Shown one piece after another: positions 1-6,994 of a stretch of 16,141 nucleotides of DNA (position 1 is the first letter of the stretch; each line of letters opens with the position of its first letter). This DNA comes from JAQAZP01 sp032127265 (GTDB taxonomy: Bacteria > Acidobacteriota > JAQAZP01), in contig JAQAZP010000016.1 of the NCBI GenBank assembly GCA_032127265.1, positions 1-16,141 on the forward strand, in the 5' to 3' direction. The notes under the pieces were generated by a model. That model had not been told where the DNA came from. It saw only the letters and a list, made by a program, of their open reading frames with translations, and made no database searches. The translations under genes were made by a program, and so were the position numbers.

Positions 1-1035
1 CCCATAAGCCATGCCCCGGTTGGAGGGGTAGGTCCCCCCGTAGCTGCCCACGATTCCCATCACGTGGCTGCCGTGACCCTGCAGGTCCTCCTCGGTGGTG
101 ATGTCATCCCAAATCGGATCGGCAAAGGCGGAGACGAGGTACCAGGAATAGAAGTTGGAGCGGCCGGTTTTGTCCTTCAGCCCGGGGTGAGTCAGGTCGG
201 TTCCCGTGTCGAGGACCGCCGGGTCGTAGATCCCGCCGGTTTCGCCGTTGGGCCACAAGCCGCCGGTGGCATTCACCTTGGTGGCATCGTCCGCATTGAC
301 CAGCAACGCACTGTCCTTGCTGTTCTCGCTGACCCGGGCGACCTTGTCGATAGCGGCTACCGTCTGCAGGGCAGACACTGGGACCGACGCCACCAGCACG
401 TTGGTGGAAATCAAGCCGAACTCGACACTGCCGCCCAGCCTATTCAGCTCGGTGCGCACGCTCTGCTGGTCCGCCTCCAGCTCCTGCCGGAGCTCTTCAG
501 TTATTTCATTTTTGATCACCAGTGATAGCGCCTCGTGCGCCTCGGAAACGGCACGGAGTTCCGCCTTGTCCTCTTCGCTCACCTGGAGGGACGGCTCGAG
601 GTAGTTGTCGGCATCCTTGATGGCGTCAAGGTTCCGTTTGCTCGAATACCCGGTGTTGATCGCCTTGATCTGCTGCCGGATTTCATCCATCTCCAACGAA
701 TAGCGCTGGCTGACCTGCCGGCTGATCACATCCTGGGGCTGATACTTGAGGTGAATGATGACCTTGATCAGCTCCTCCGGGTCCATGCCGGCAGCCTGCT
801 TGAGCAACGCTTCGGAGATGACCGGCAGATCTCCGTAACGGAGGGCCGGCGCGGCATCCAGCTCTCCGCCCGGCACGTCCCCGGCCAGGGGGCCGACCTT
901 GCCGGCCAGCGCGGAGCTGCCGGTGTGGTAACCGGTCAATGCCTTGCCGGGCCCGGTTTCCTGGTCAGCGGAAACTCCTGTCGATACGAAAAGGAGCAGA
1001 CCACACAGAACAACACTCAACAACTGCTTTTTCAT
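1..1035 (-). CDS. Secreted subtilisin-like serine protease (peptidase S8), N-terminal part
   Basis: The gene runs leftward off the window edge; 345 residues are visible and no stop codon is reached. It starts at the ATG complementary to 1033-1035, preceded by an AAAGGAG site 8 nt upstream. Residues 1-23 are a clear Sec signal peptide (MKKQLLSVVLCGLLLFVSTG, then VSA before the probable cut). Residues 24 to about 255 form a long, charged, coiled-coil-prone pro-region that ends in an I9-inhibitor-like stretch (FGLISTNVLVASVPVSAL). The catalytic core follows: VLDTGTD gives the catalytic Asp at 276, and GHGSHVMGIVG gives the catalytic His at 321. The catalytic Ser (GTSMA block) must lie beyond the window. 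The family is secreted as a zymogen that removes its own propeptide. The S8 assignment is secure; the substrate is unknown. Confidence 0.93.
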   Translation of the reverse strand, partial: MKKQLLSVVLCGLLLFVSTGVSADQETGPGKALTGYHTGSSALAGKVGPLAGDVPGGELDAAPALRYGDLPVISEALLKQAAGMDPEELIKVIIHLKYQPQDVISRQVSQRYSLEMDEIRQQIKAINTGYSSKRNLDAIKDADNYLEPSLQVSEEDKAELRAVSEAHEALSLVIKNEITEELRQELEADQQSVRTELNRLGGSVEFGLISTNVLVASVPVSALQTVAAIDKVARVSENSKDSALLVNADDATKVNATGGLWPNGETGGIYDPAVLDTGTDLTHPGLKDKTGRSNFYSWYLVSAFADPIWDDITTEEDLQGHGSHVMGIVGSYGGTYPSNRGMAYG

Positions 1036-1443
1036 CACTCAGTCTCCTTTGGATAAATAGCGAATATCCCGATTGAAGCCCTGCTTACCAGGATAAATTC
1101 GAAATGACCGTAAATATCGCGTCATCCGGACCAGAATCCGGACAAATTATTTGAACTCAAGATGATTTGTTTTGAGAAGGAGTTGATCGGATACACCTTA
1201 ACTGCTCGGTGATTAGCCCTTCAGGAAAATGTATTTCCTACTGTAGTGGTAGGATATTGGATTAATATAGGTATTCCGATGACAAAAGACAAGGAGATCG
1301 TGAATTTCGGACAGTTCCACTCCATCCCGATAACTACAACCCAAGCGATTATTCCTGTAACTTTCTCCAAAAAATCCAGTCTTACTGTTTGACAGGACAG
1401 AATTCACAGGTTACGACCTGCAACCATAATGAATCAGGGGTAG
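1036..1443. other. AT-rich intergenic region with promoter elements, no convincing gene
   Basis: These 408 bases are much richer in A+T than their surroundings and separate the leftward protease gene from the rightward small-protein genes. They hold the protease ribosome-binding site, a pair of TCCGGA hexamers (1125-1130 and 1137-1142, 6 bp apart) that could be an operator for the protease, a small hairpin (TCCTAC at 1236-1241 with GTAGGA at 1249-1254), and a sigma-70-like promoter at the right end. A 64-codon reading frame on the minus strand (1213-1407) has no ribosome-binding site and an unconvincing composition, so I do not call it. A small RNA cannot be excluded. Confidence 0.4.
1389..1417 (+). 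promoter_or_regulatory. Sigma-70-like promoter for the 61-residue membrane peptide
   Basis: A perfect -35 hexamer TTGACA (1389-1394) is followed after 17 nt by TACGAC (1412-1417), a modest -10. The next rightward start codon is at 1444. Assigned from sequence only. Confidence 0.4.
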
Positions 1444-1629
1444 ATGATGAGAGCCGCCACAAGTTCGAACAGCCTCAACCACACCGGACAGCTGAAGACG
1501 ATTGCACGCGGGATGGGCGAGAAGCTCATCGCCGAGAAAAACCGGTCCTGGTACCTGGAGCTGGCCATCAGTCTCACCATAGCCGGCCTCGGGGTGGCGG
1601 TACTTCTGGCGTCCGCCCAGGTGATCTGA
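1444..1629 (+). CDS. Small single-pass membrane protein (61 aa), function unknown
   Basis: The reading frame encodes a basic, polar N-terminal half (about residues 1-36, with a GEKLIAEKNRSW stretch) followed by one strongly hydrophobic helix (about residues 37-59, YLELAISLTIAGLGVAVLLASA) that ends almost at the C terminus. This C-tail-anchored topology is typical of real small membrane proteins and unlikely in a chance frame. Two ATGs in a row (1444 and 1447) could serve as start; an AGGGG element just upstream is a weak ribosome-binding site. A TTGACA promoter lies about 50 bp upstream and a perfect GC-rich palindrome follows the stop. I do not recognise a family. Confidence 0.55.
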   Translation: MMRAATSSNSLNHTGQLKTIARGMGEKLIAEKNRSWYLELAISLTIAGLGVAVLLASAQVI

Positions 1630-1666
1630 ACATCGAACTTTCCCTTAATCAAATTTTGCAGCCATC

Positions 1667-1684
1667 GGGCCCCGATCGGGGCCC
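1667..1684. repeat. Perfect 18-bp GC palindrome, possible hairpin terminator
   Basis: GGGCCCCGATCGGGGCCC is fully self-complementary and lies 38 bp beyond the stop codon of the 61-residue membrane protein. RNA made through it would form a strong GC stem, but no run of T follows (TTGTGCTG), so it is not a canonical intrinsic terminator. It could also be a protein-binding palindrome. Confidence 0.4.
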
Positions 1685-1760
1685 TTGTGCTGTATGCATC
1701 GGCCTGATGGATCTCATTCATCCCACCTGCACCGCAGCCGATCATCGACAGATTTAGTGT

Positions 1761-1790
1761 TTGACAGTGCAAGTGGTGGAGTGTTACAAA
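1761..1790 (+). promoter_or_regulatory. Sigma-70-like promoter upstream of the charged repeat protein
   Basis: A perfect TTGACA (1761-1766) is followed after 18 nt by TACAAA (1785-1790), 4 of 6 matches to TATAAT. The gene start is at 1845, leaving a leader of roughly 45 nt with a strong GGAGGAGG ribosome-binding site. Confidence 0.45.
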
Positions 1791-1844
1791 GAACCAAGTC
1801 TTTTCCATAAATTATAAAATTCAATCTGGAGGAGGAGTGGGCAA

Positions 1845-2342
1845 ATGCTGAAGAAACTACTCATGGTTTGCATGATCTGCTTGCTGGCCGGTGGCATGGC
1901 CTGGGCCCAGTCGGCTGACGATCCGCCAAAAAAGAAGGACAAGCCGAGCGAGGAGGGGAGCAAGGCCGAAGAGACCGCTGAGGCGGCAAAGACCGAGAAA
2001 GCCAAGAAAGATGAAGCGGCACTGAAGGCCAGGTCGGACGCGGAGGCCAAGCAGACCGAAGACGCCCTGAAGGCCCGAGAGGCCAAGAAGGACGAGGAAG
2101 CCAAGCAGACCGAAGACGCCCTGAAAGCCAGGGAGGCCAAGAAGGACGAGGAAGCCAAAAAAACCGAGGCAACCGAGGAATCCTTGGAATCCCAGAAAGC
2201 CAAGGAGACAAAGGATGCCGCAGCGGCCTTGAAAACCAGGTCGGACACGGAAGCCAAGCAGACCGAAGACGCCCTGAAAGCCAGGGAGGCCAAGAAGGAC
2301 GAGGAAGCCAAGAAAAAAGAGGAAGCCGAAAAGAAAGAGTGA
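1845..2342 (+). CDS. Secreted charged coiled-coil repeat protein (165 aa)
   Basis: Residues 1-22 form a signal peptide (MLKKLLMVCMICLLAGGMAWAQ) with a plausible signal-peptidase I site after AWA or AWAQ. There is no lipobox: both cysteines (C9 and C12) lie inside the hydrophobic core, as a CxxC. The mature part is almost entirely Lys, Glu, Ala, Asp and Thr and should be one long charged helix. It contains the 18-residue unit EAKQTEDALKAREAKKDE three times without change (residues 67-84, 85-102 and 136-153), the last within a larger duplicated block (residues 58-87 and 127-156). GGAGGAGG precedes the ATG by 9 nt. A terminator at 2370-2403 closes the unit. The next gene is a paralogue by signal peptide and by the DDPP-K-DKP linker. 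Function unknown; an envelope spacer or stress-related periplasmic protein is possible. Confidence 0.78.
   Translation: MLKKLLMVCMICLLAGGMAWAQSADDPPKKKDKPSEEGSKAEETAEAAKTEKAKKDEAALKARSDAEAKQTEDALKAREAKKDEEAKQTEDALKAREAKKDEEAKKTEATEESLESQKAKETKDAAAALKTRSDTEAKQTEDALKAREAKKDEEAKKKEEAEKKE
2043..2303 (+). repeat. Three copies of a 54-bp coding repeat
   Basis: Copies at 2043-2096, 2097-2150 (tandem) and 2250-2303 encode the same 18 residues with a few synonymous differences. The synonymous changes combined with identical protein sequence suggest selection on the repeat peptide, or recent gene conversion. Confidence 0.8.
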
Positions 2343-2369
2343 TCTTTCCATCGCCTATGAGCCCGACGG

Positions 2370-2403
2370 CCCGGGGGGAATCCTCGGCCGCCGGGATTTT
2401 TTT
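2370..2403 (+). terminator. Intrinsic terminator after the repeat protein gene
   Basis: CCCGGGGG (2370-2377) can pair with CCGCCGGG (2388-2395) with one mismatch, and the stem is followed by ATTTTTTT (2396-2403). It lies 28 bp beyond the stop codon. Confidence 0.75.
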
Positions 2404-2517
2404 ATCGAAAAATACCCGGCAGCACACTGCTGAAGTAAGAAGGTGACCGCTCTCTTTAATATTTATACAGTCTTCATTTTGCAACGCTGAAACTTGATCA
2501 GAAGGAGGAGTTGACTG

Positions 2518-2955
2518 ATGTGGAAGAAGATCTTTATGGTCTGCATGGTCTGCCTGCTGGCCGGCGGCCTGACCGTCGTGATGGCCGACGACGACCCGCC
2601 GGCCAAGAACGACAAGCCCTGCGACGACAAGGCTGCGGCTGAAGCGGCCGAAGCCGCAGCGCCCGCCGCCGCCCCGGAGGCTCCGGCGGCTGCCGAGGCT
2701 GCCGCGGCACCAGAGGCGCCTGAGGCACTGCCGACCAAGGAGGAGATCGAGAAGGAGATCATGGACGCTTCAGCCGACGCTGAAGAAATTGCAGAGGCCA
2801 TAAAGGATATGGACCCGGCCGCCGCTGAAGAAGTGCTGAGAGCGATGGAGGAGATCAGGGAGACCGCCCCTGAAATCTCCGCAAAGGCGGCCGCCGCCGG
2901 GGAAGAGGCCAAGGCGGAGGTCGAAGAAGCCGCCGAAGAAGCTAAGAAAGAATAG
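2518..2955 (+). CDS. Secreted Ala/Glu-rich helical protein (145 aa), paralogue of the preceding gene
   Basis: The signal peptide MWKKIFMVCMVCLLAGGL...VMA (cut probably after A23) is nearly the same as that of the upstream protein, including the CxxC at C9 and C12, and the following DDDPPAKNDKP matches that protein's DDPPKKKDKP. Residues 38-72 are an Ala/Pro/Glu-rich linker. Residues 73-145 are predicted amphipathic helix (KEEIEKEIMDASADAEEIAEAIKDM and AEEVLRAMEEIRETAPEISAKAA). The mature part thus differs from its neighbour's Lys-rich repeats: signal peptides conserved, mature parts diverged. An AAGGAGG site (2502-2508) precedes the ATG by 9 nt. A separate terminator upstream and one downstream suggest it is transcribed on its own. 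Function unknown. Confidence 0.78.
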   Translation: MWKKIFMVCMVCLLAGGLTVVMADDDPPAKNDKPCDDKAAAEAAEAAAPAAAPEAPAAAEAAAAPEAPEALPTKEEIEKEIMDASADAEEIAEAIKDMDPAAAEEVLRAMEEIRETAPEISAKAAAAGEEAKAEVEEAAEEAKKE

Positions 2956-2977
2956 GGCACTGCGCCTGAATCCAGGA

Positions 2978-3017
2978 GCCCGGCAGCCGGTTTTCGCCCC
3001 GGCTGCCGGGCTTTTTT
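2978..3017 (+). terminator. Strong intrinsic terminator
   Basis: A perfect 13-bp stem (GCCCGGCAGCCGG at 2978-2990 with its complement at 2999-3011), an 8-nt loop and a run of six T (3012-3017) lie 22 bp after the stop codon of the Ala/Glu-rich protein gene. Confidence 0.92.
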
Positions 3018-3033
3018 ATGCGGCAGATGGAGA

Positions 3034-3126
3034 GGGGACCGAAAATGGGGACAGTTACCTATTACATTAAACTGTTGATTCTATTGCTAAAAATGTAATA
3101 GGTAACTGTCCCCATTTTCGGTCCCC
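3034..3126. repeat. 93-bp MITE/REP-like hairpin with perfect 35-bp inverted repeats
   Basis: The left arm (3034-3068, beginning GGGGACCGAAAATGGGG and ending TTACATT) and the right arm (3092-3126) are perfect reverse complements with a 23-nt loop. No coding frame runs through it. Motifs of the type AAAATGGGGACAGTTACC are, from memory, common at loci linked to REP-associated tyrosine transposases, so a non-autonomous REP/MITE copy is the favoured reading. A GGAG tetranucleotide (3029-3032) stands next to the left foot, as such transposases often require. The right foot ends 9 bp before the -35 of the gntR promoter. Confidence 0.75.
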
Positions 3127-3135
3127 ATTTTTTTC

Positions 3136-3164
3136 TTGACAGCCTCGCCGTAAATTTGTATTAA
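3136..3164 (+). promoter_or_regulatory. Sigma-70 promoter of the gntR-slipin operon
   Basis: TTGACA (3136-3141), a 17-nt spacer and TATTAA (3159-3164) give a consensus -35 and a 4-of-6 -10 at ideal spacing. The start codon at 3216 leaves a leader of about 45 nt. The -10 lies inside a perfect 12-bp palindrome. Confidence 0.65.
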
Positions 3165-3168
3165 TACA
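3157..3168. promoter_or_regulatory. Candidate GntR/YtrA operator
   Basis: TGTATTAATACA is a perfect palindrome that covers the -10 hexamer of the promoter driving the GntR-family regulator gene. A dimeric repressor bound here would block RNA polymerase, which fits negative autoregulation. Binding is an inference. Confidence 0.5.
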
Positions 3169-3215
3169 CCATAACAATAGTTCACTAGAACGATCCGCAT
3201 AGACGAGGAGGGAAA

Positions 3216-3593
3216 ATGGAGATCAAATTCCAGCTCGATTTGAAGAGCGGCGTTCCCTTCTACCGGCAGATCATCGACCAGGTGAAGAGCTCCATCGCCA
3301 CCGGCAGCCTCGAGCCGGGCGACCGGCTCCCCACGGTGCGGCAGCTCTCCGTCGACCTCTCGATCAACCCCAACACGGTGAGCCGGGCTTACACCGAGCT
3401 CGAACTCACCGGGCTGGTGGAGACCCAGATGGGGTCGGGGACCTTTGTCGGCCGGCAGAAGGTGGAACAGGACGACGTGGAGCGGCGGCGCATCCTCGAC
3501 CAGCTCTGCCAGGAGATGCTCTCGCGGGCCTCGACCCACGGGTTCACTCTCGAGGACCTCCTCGGGAACCTCGAACAGCGACGGAACCGCTAA
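3216..3593 (+). CDS. GntR-family transcriptional regulator, YtrA subfamily
   Basis: At 125 residues this is the compact YtrA form: an N-terminal winged helix-turn-helix (about residues 12-77, PFYRQIIDQVKSSIATGSLEPGDRLPTVRQLS to GLVETQMGSGTFV) followed by a short helical dimerisation tail (about residues 85-125) instead of a large ligand-binding domain. The wing motif GSGTFV and the recognition helix NPNTVSRAYTELE are clear. The start is set by GAGGAGGG just upstream. The stop is 15 nt before the slipin start, so the two genes are almost certainly co-transcribed. YtrA regulators usually repress an adjacent membrane-protein operon, commonly an ABC transporter; here the neighbour is a slipin. 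A 12-bp palindrome over its own promoter suggests autorepression. Confidence 0.92.
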   Translation: MEIKFQLDLKSGVPFYRQIIDQVKSSIATGSLEPGDRLPTVRQLSVDLSINPNTVSRAYTELELTGLVETQMGSGTFVGRQKVEQDDVERRRILDQLCQEMLSRASTHGFTLEDLLGNLEQRRNR

Positions 3594-3608
3594 CCAAGGA
3601 GCCGAACG

Positions 3609-4775
3609 ATGATAAAGCTGTCCGCCAAATCAAGCAGCTCGATGAGCATGGGGAGCCTGGACAAGTTCTCCAGCGGGTTCCGGGCCGACTTCCGCTTCGG
3701 CCCGCTGAACATCATGATCCTGATCTCGATCTGCTTCGCCGGGCTTTTCGCCCAGTTGGCCATTTACCCCTTCCGGCTCTCCGCGGTGATCACCATGATC
3801 ACCACCGCCCTGGTGCTCGCCGGTCTCTACCGCCTGACCCAGGTCTGGGAGTCAGTGGCCATCCTCACCACCCTGGCCGCCCTGGGCGTCTATCTGCGCC
3901 ACCGGCCGGAGAGCGAGATCCTGATGATTGCCGTGGTGCTGGCCGGACTGATCGCCCCCTGCATCCAAATGGCCTACCAGTGGGAGCGGGCCGTGGTACT
4001 GCGCTTCGGCAAGTTCCGCGGATTGCGCGGGTCGGGTATCTTCTTCGTCCTGCCGGTGATCGACAAGGTGGCCAGCTACGTCGACCAGAGAATCCGGGTC
4101 ACCGACTTCAAGGCCGAAACCACCCTGACCAAGGACACCGTGCCGGTGAATGTCGACGCCATCGCCTTCTGGATGGTCTGGGACGCGCAAAAGGCCGTGC
4201 TGGAAGTGGCCGACTTCGAGTTGGCGGTGTCCCTCTCGGCCCAGACCGGTCTGCGCGACGCCATCGGCCGCCACGAGCTGGGCGAGATGCTCTCCCAGCG
4301 CGACCGGCTGGGCAAGGAAATCCAGCAAGTGCTGGACGCCAAGACCAGCGCCTGGGGCATCACCGTCCAGTCGGTGGAGATCCGCGACATCATCATCCCC
4401 AGCGCCCTCGAGGACGCCATGAGCCGCAAGGCCCAGGCCGAGCGCGAGCGCCAGTCGCGGATCATCCTCGCCACCGCCGAGACCGAGATCGCCGAGAAGT
4501 TCGCTGATGCGTCGAAGCACTATAAAAAGAACCCGGCGGCGCTGCATCTCCGGGCGATGAACATGGTCTTCGAGGGTCTGAAGAAAAAGGGCTCGATGAT
4601 CATCGTGCCCTCCACCGCGGTGGAGACCATGGGCCTCGGCGCCATGGGCGGTTTGACCGCCTTCGACCGCATCCTCGGTAAGCAGGCCGAAGAAGACGAA
4701 GACGGCGAAGTGGACGGGGAGAACGTTGCGGTAAAAACACCGCCGGCCCCCGCGCCCGACGGCGAAAAAAGCTGA
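3609..4775 (+). CDS. SPFH/Band 7 (slipin, stomatin-like) membrane protein with four N-terminal helices
   Basis: This 388-residue protein has four hydrophobic segments (about residues 33-53, 56-74, 80-97 and 104-122). An SPFH domain follows: QWERAVVLRFGKFRGLRGSGIFFVLPVIDKV, then RVTDFKAETTLTKDTVPVNVDAIAFWMV, then IPSALEDAMSRKAQAERERQSRIILATAETEIAEKF (about 124-300). The C-terminal part (VFEGLKKKGSMIIVPSTAVETMGLGAMGG) is typical of bacterial slipins; the last ~35 residues are acidic and Pro-rich. Slipins oligomerise at the membrane and organise membrane microdomains or control partner proteases and channels. Classical slipins have one hairpin or helix, so four helices is a larger anchor. An AAGGAG site lies 6 nt before the ATG. 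No NfeD-type partner protease is adjacent, but a large membrane-anchored protein follows. Confidence 0.92.
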   Translation: MIKLSAKSSSSMSMGSLDKFSSGFRADFRFGPLNIMILISICFAGLFAQLAIYPFRLSAVITMITTALVLAGLYRLTQVWESVAILTTLAALGVYLRHRPESEILMIAVVLAGLIAPCIQMAYQWERAVVLRFGKFRGLRGSGIFFVLPVIDKVASYVDQRIRVTDFKAETTLTKDTVPVNVDAIAFWMVWDAQKAVLEVADFELAVSLSAQTGLRDAIGRHELGEMLSQRDRLGKEIQQVLDAKTSAWGITVQSVEIRDIIIPSALEDAMSRKAQAERERQSRIILATAETEIAEKFADASKHYKKNPAALHLRAMNMVFEGLKKKGSMIIVPSTAVETMGLGAMGGLTAFDRILGKQAEEDEDGEVDGENVAVKTPPAPAPDGEKS

Positions 4776-4835
4776 AGACCGCGGCCGGTCCGTGCAACAA
4801 TAGGAGACCGGCCCGGTTGATCCGGAGGAAGATCG

Positions 4836-6755
4836 ATGAACAGGTTCAAGATATGGGGAAAAAGGGACGGCCGGCGCTCGATTGCCGGCAGTATTGCCGC
4901 CGGGATCCTGATTCTCGTCGCCGCCGTGCTGCTCATCGGCCCCACCATCAGCACCGCCGCGGCACTGCTCTCGGCAATCCTGTTGGCCGCCCCGGCCGAG
5001 AAGGCACCGGCGGCGGAGAACGTAACCATCAAGGTGGTCCCCAACCCTGCGTATGCCTTCCCGGCAGAGGCCCTGGTCTATGTCGAGGGGCGCAACCTCT
5101 CCGAAGGGCTGGAGACGCTGAACCAGATGGATTTCTGGCCCGAACTGGCGCCGCTGCTCAACGCGCTGGCCTCGGTGGGCGGCGATCCGGCCGCACCCCT
5201 TTCGGTGCTCTCCACCGCCACCGACTACTGGAAGACCGGTGCCGAGTTCCGCAGCAACATGAACACCCTCTGCGGTGTGCACCTTGCTGCGGCGCTGATC
5301 CCCTCGGCAGGGGCCGGCCGACCCGAACCGGTGGTGGCGGCCATGGGGGTCGGTGACGGCGACCAGGTGCCGGCCCTGGCCTGGCTCGCCGGGCGGATCA
5401 CCTTGACCCCGCTCACCTGGTCCACCCCCCGCAGCGGCGACGGCCACTTCGTTATCCGCGTCCCCAACGGCGACATCAAGCTGGCCGGCCAGCGGGTGGG
5501 CCCCTGGATCGTATTCAGTACGCCGGACAGCCGGCCGGAGACGGCCCTGGTGGCCGAGGCGCTCCGCGGGGAATCGGCTTCCATATTCAATTCCCTCTCC
5601 GCGTCCGAAGACTACCGCAGGGCCATGGAGAACCTCCCCCAGGACTTCTGGGCCCGCGGCTACCTCAACTCCGCCGAAACCCTCAAATGGGTCGCCGCCC
5701 TGCAACTGGCCTCCGGCCAGAGCTTCGGTCCGTTGAACACCATCCTCTCCCGGTTGGAGCATCTGGGCATGACCCGTGAGGTCTCCCCCGGCCACATCCG
5801 CTCCCGGATCACCGGCCGGTTCACCGAGACCGATCCGCCGGACGGCCTGAGCCGGCTGCGCTACGCGCTCCGTCCTGTGGGCCGCCCGCTGGCGGTGACC
5901 ACCCCCGGAGATGCCCTGGCCGCCGGGGATATCGGCGCCTCCCCCGCTGAGGTGCTCGCCGGCCTGGACTGGCTGCTGGAGACCAACACACCGAAGCTGC
6001 ACAAGAAAGTCGCCGACATGGCGGCGAACTTCTGCAAGTCAACCGGCCTCGAACCGGAGGCCGACCTCTATCCCTTCCTCGGCAACCAGACCTCGCTGGC
6101 CATGCTGCCGGCGATGGCCAGCGAGGACCGCTGGCCGCTCCAGCGGCCGCTGGTCACCGCAGAGGTGTTCCACCGCCCGAAAGTGGAACAGTTCCTCGCC
6201 GACTTCGTCGAGTGGGAAGCCGGGGCAGTGGCCGAAATCTCCGGCGGCCTGGTGAGCGCCAGGGTGGTCAGTGAAGAACACGAGGGAGTGGAGATCCGCG
6301 GGCTGCAGCTGGAGGGCTTAATTCCCCTGCCCCTGCCTTCGCCCTCTTTCGCCATCATCGACAACCGGCTGGTGGCCTCCCCGGTGCGCTCAGCGGTGCG
6401 GGAGGCGATCTCTGCGGCCCACGGCAACATCCCCACCCTGGTGGACCGGCCGGGCAGCTGGATGAACGAAGCAGTGGCGCTTCCGGACGCAGTGGAGATT
6501 TTCTCCATGAATTTCTCGAACAGTGAGCATGAGTGGGAACTTGTGGAGAAATATGTCATCCCATTCCTGCCAAAACCGGCCCAAGTGGAGGAAACGGAAG
6601 CCGAGACGGTCGAAGGCGAGGAGACGGTCCGGCATGCGGTGCGGGTAATCCCTGCCCTGGCTCGCCTGCTTTCCCAACTGGGCGAGATGCACGGCTCAGC
6701 AACCCTCGACCAGGATGGGAACTTCGTCTGCCTGGTGGAGAACCGGCCTCAGTAG
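4836..6755 (+). CDS. Large membrane-anchored envelope protein (639 aa), function unknown
   Basis: A short basic N terminus (MNRFKIWGKRDGRRS) is followed by a long hydrophobic stretch (about residues 16-52) that could be a helical hairpin or a signal anchor with a second helix. The remaining ~585 residues are probably periplasmic or external. The first part of that region (AYAFPAEALVYVEGRNLSEG, then DFWPELAPLLNAL) recalls DUF3352-like proteins, but I am not certain of the match. There are no cysteine motifs or enzyme signatures I can name. GGAGG precedes the ATG by 7 nt. It lies 60 nt after the slipin gene with no terminator between, so it belongs to the regulator-slipin operon and may be a slipin partner. 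Very long frames on the opposite strand are codon-bias shadows. Confidence 0.85.
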   Translation: MNRFKIWGKRDGRRSIAGSIAAGILILVAAVLLIGPTISTAAALLSAILLAAPAEKAPAAENVTIKVVPNPAYAFPAEALVYVEGRNLSEGLETLNQMDFWPELAPLLNALASVGGDPAAPLSVLSTATDYWKTGAEFRSNMNTLCGVHLAAALIPSAGAGRPEPVVAAMGVGDGDQVPALAWLAGRITLTPLTWSTPRSGDGHFVIRVPNGDIKLAGQRVGPWIVFSTPDSRPETALVAEALRGESASIFNSLSASEDYRRAMENLPQDFWARGYLNSAETLKWVAALQLASGQSFGPLNTILSRLEHLGMTREVSPGHIRSRITGRFTETDPPDGLSRLRYALRPVGRPLAVTTPGDALAAGDIGASPAEVLAGLDWLLETNTPKLHKKVADMAANFCKSTGLEPEADLYPFLGNQTSLAMLPAMASEDRWPLQRPLVTAEVFHRPKVEQFLADFVEWEAGAVAEISGGLVSARVVSEEHEGVEIRGLQLEGLIPLPLPSPSFAIIDNRLVASPVRSAVREAISAAHGNIPTLVDRPGSWMNEAVALPDAVEIFSMNFSNSEHEWELVEKYVIPFLPKPAQVEETEAETVEGEETVRHAVRVIPALARLLSQLGEMHGSATLDQDGNFVCLVENRPQ

Positions 6756-6779
6756 CGGCTGAACGAGGACAGGATCAAA

Positions 6780-6977
6780 ATGGACAGTCGATGCTACCTG
6801 ATCATCTCCGGTATCATCTTCGGGTTGGTCACGATTTTTCACGCGGCCCGTGTGGCCAACGGCTGGATACTCGGGCTCGGGACCTGGATGATCCCGATGT
6901 GGGTCTCCTGGTGCGGCGTGGTGGGTCCGGCCCTTCTCTCCGTATGGGCGTTCAAACTGGCGGTGCGATCCCGTTGA
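6780..6977 (+). CDS. Small two-helix membrane protein (65 aa)
   Basis: Two hydrophobic segments (about residues 5-25, LIISGIIFGLVTIFHAARVA, and about 38-62, WMIPMWVSWCGVVGPALLSVWAFKLA) with a short basic tail RSR. Similar peptides (ISG-IFG-V---H--R, then PMW-SW-G) are widespread as unnamed small membrane proteins in Proteobacteria, from memory. It begins 24 nt after the stop of the 639-residue protein and ends 17 nt before the next start, so it may be part of the same transcript. Function unknown. Confidence 0.72.
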   Translation: MDSRCYLIISGIIFGLVTIFHAARVANGWILGLGTWMIPMWVSWCGVVGPALLSVWAFKLAVRSR

Positions 6978-6994
6978 CTAGATGGAGGACATTC

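Noticed and set aside
2043..2303. CRISPR-like array
   Set aside because: The repeats are coding, 54 bp long, partly contiguous with no unique spacers.
3852..6002. 716-codon open frame on the minus strand
   Set aside because: It is antisense to the slipin and 639-residue genes, lies in a GC-biased shadow frame, and has His/Gly/Arg-rich composition with no domain.
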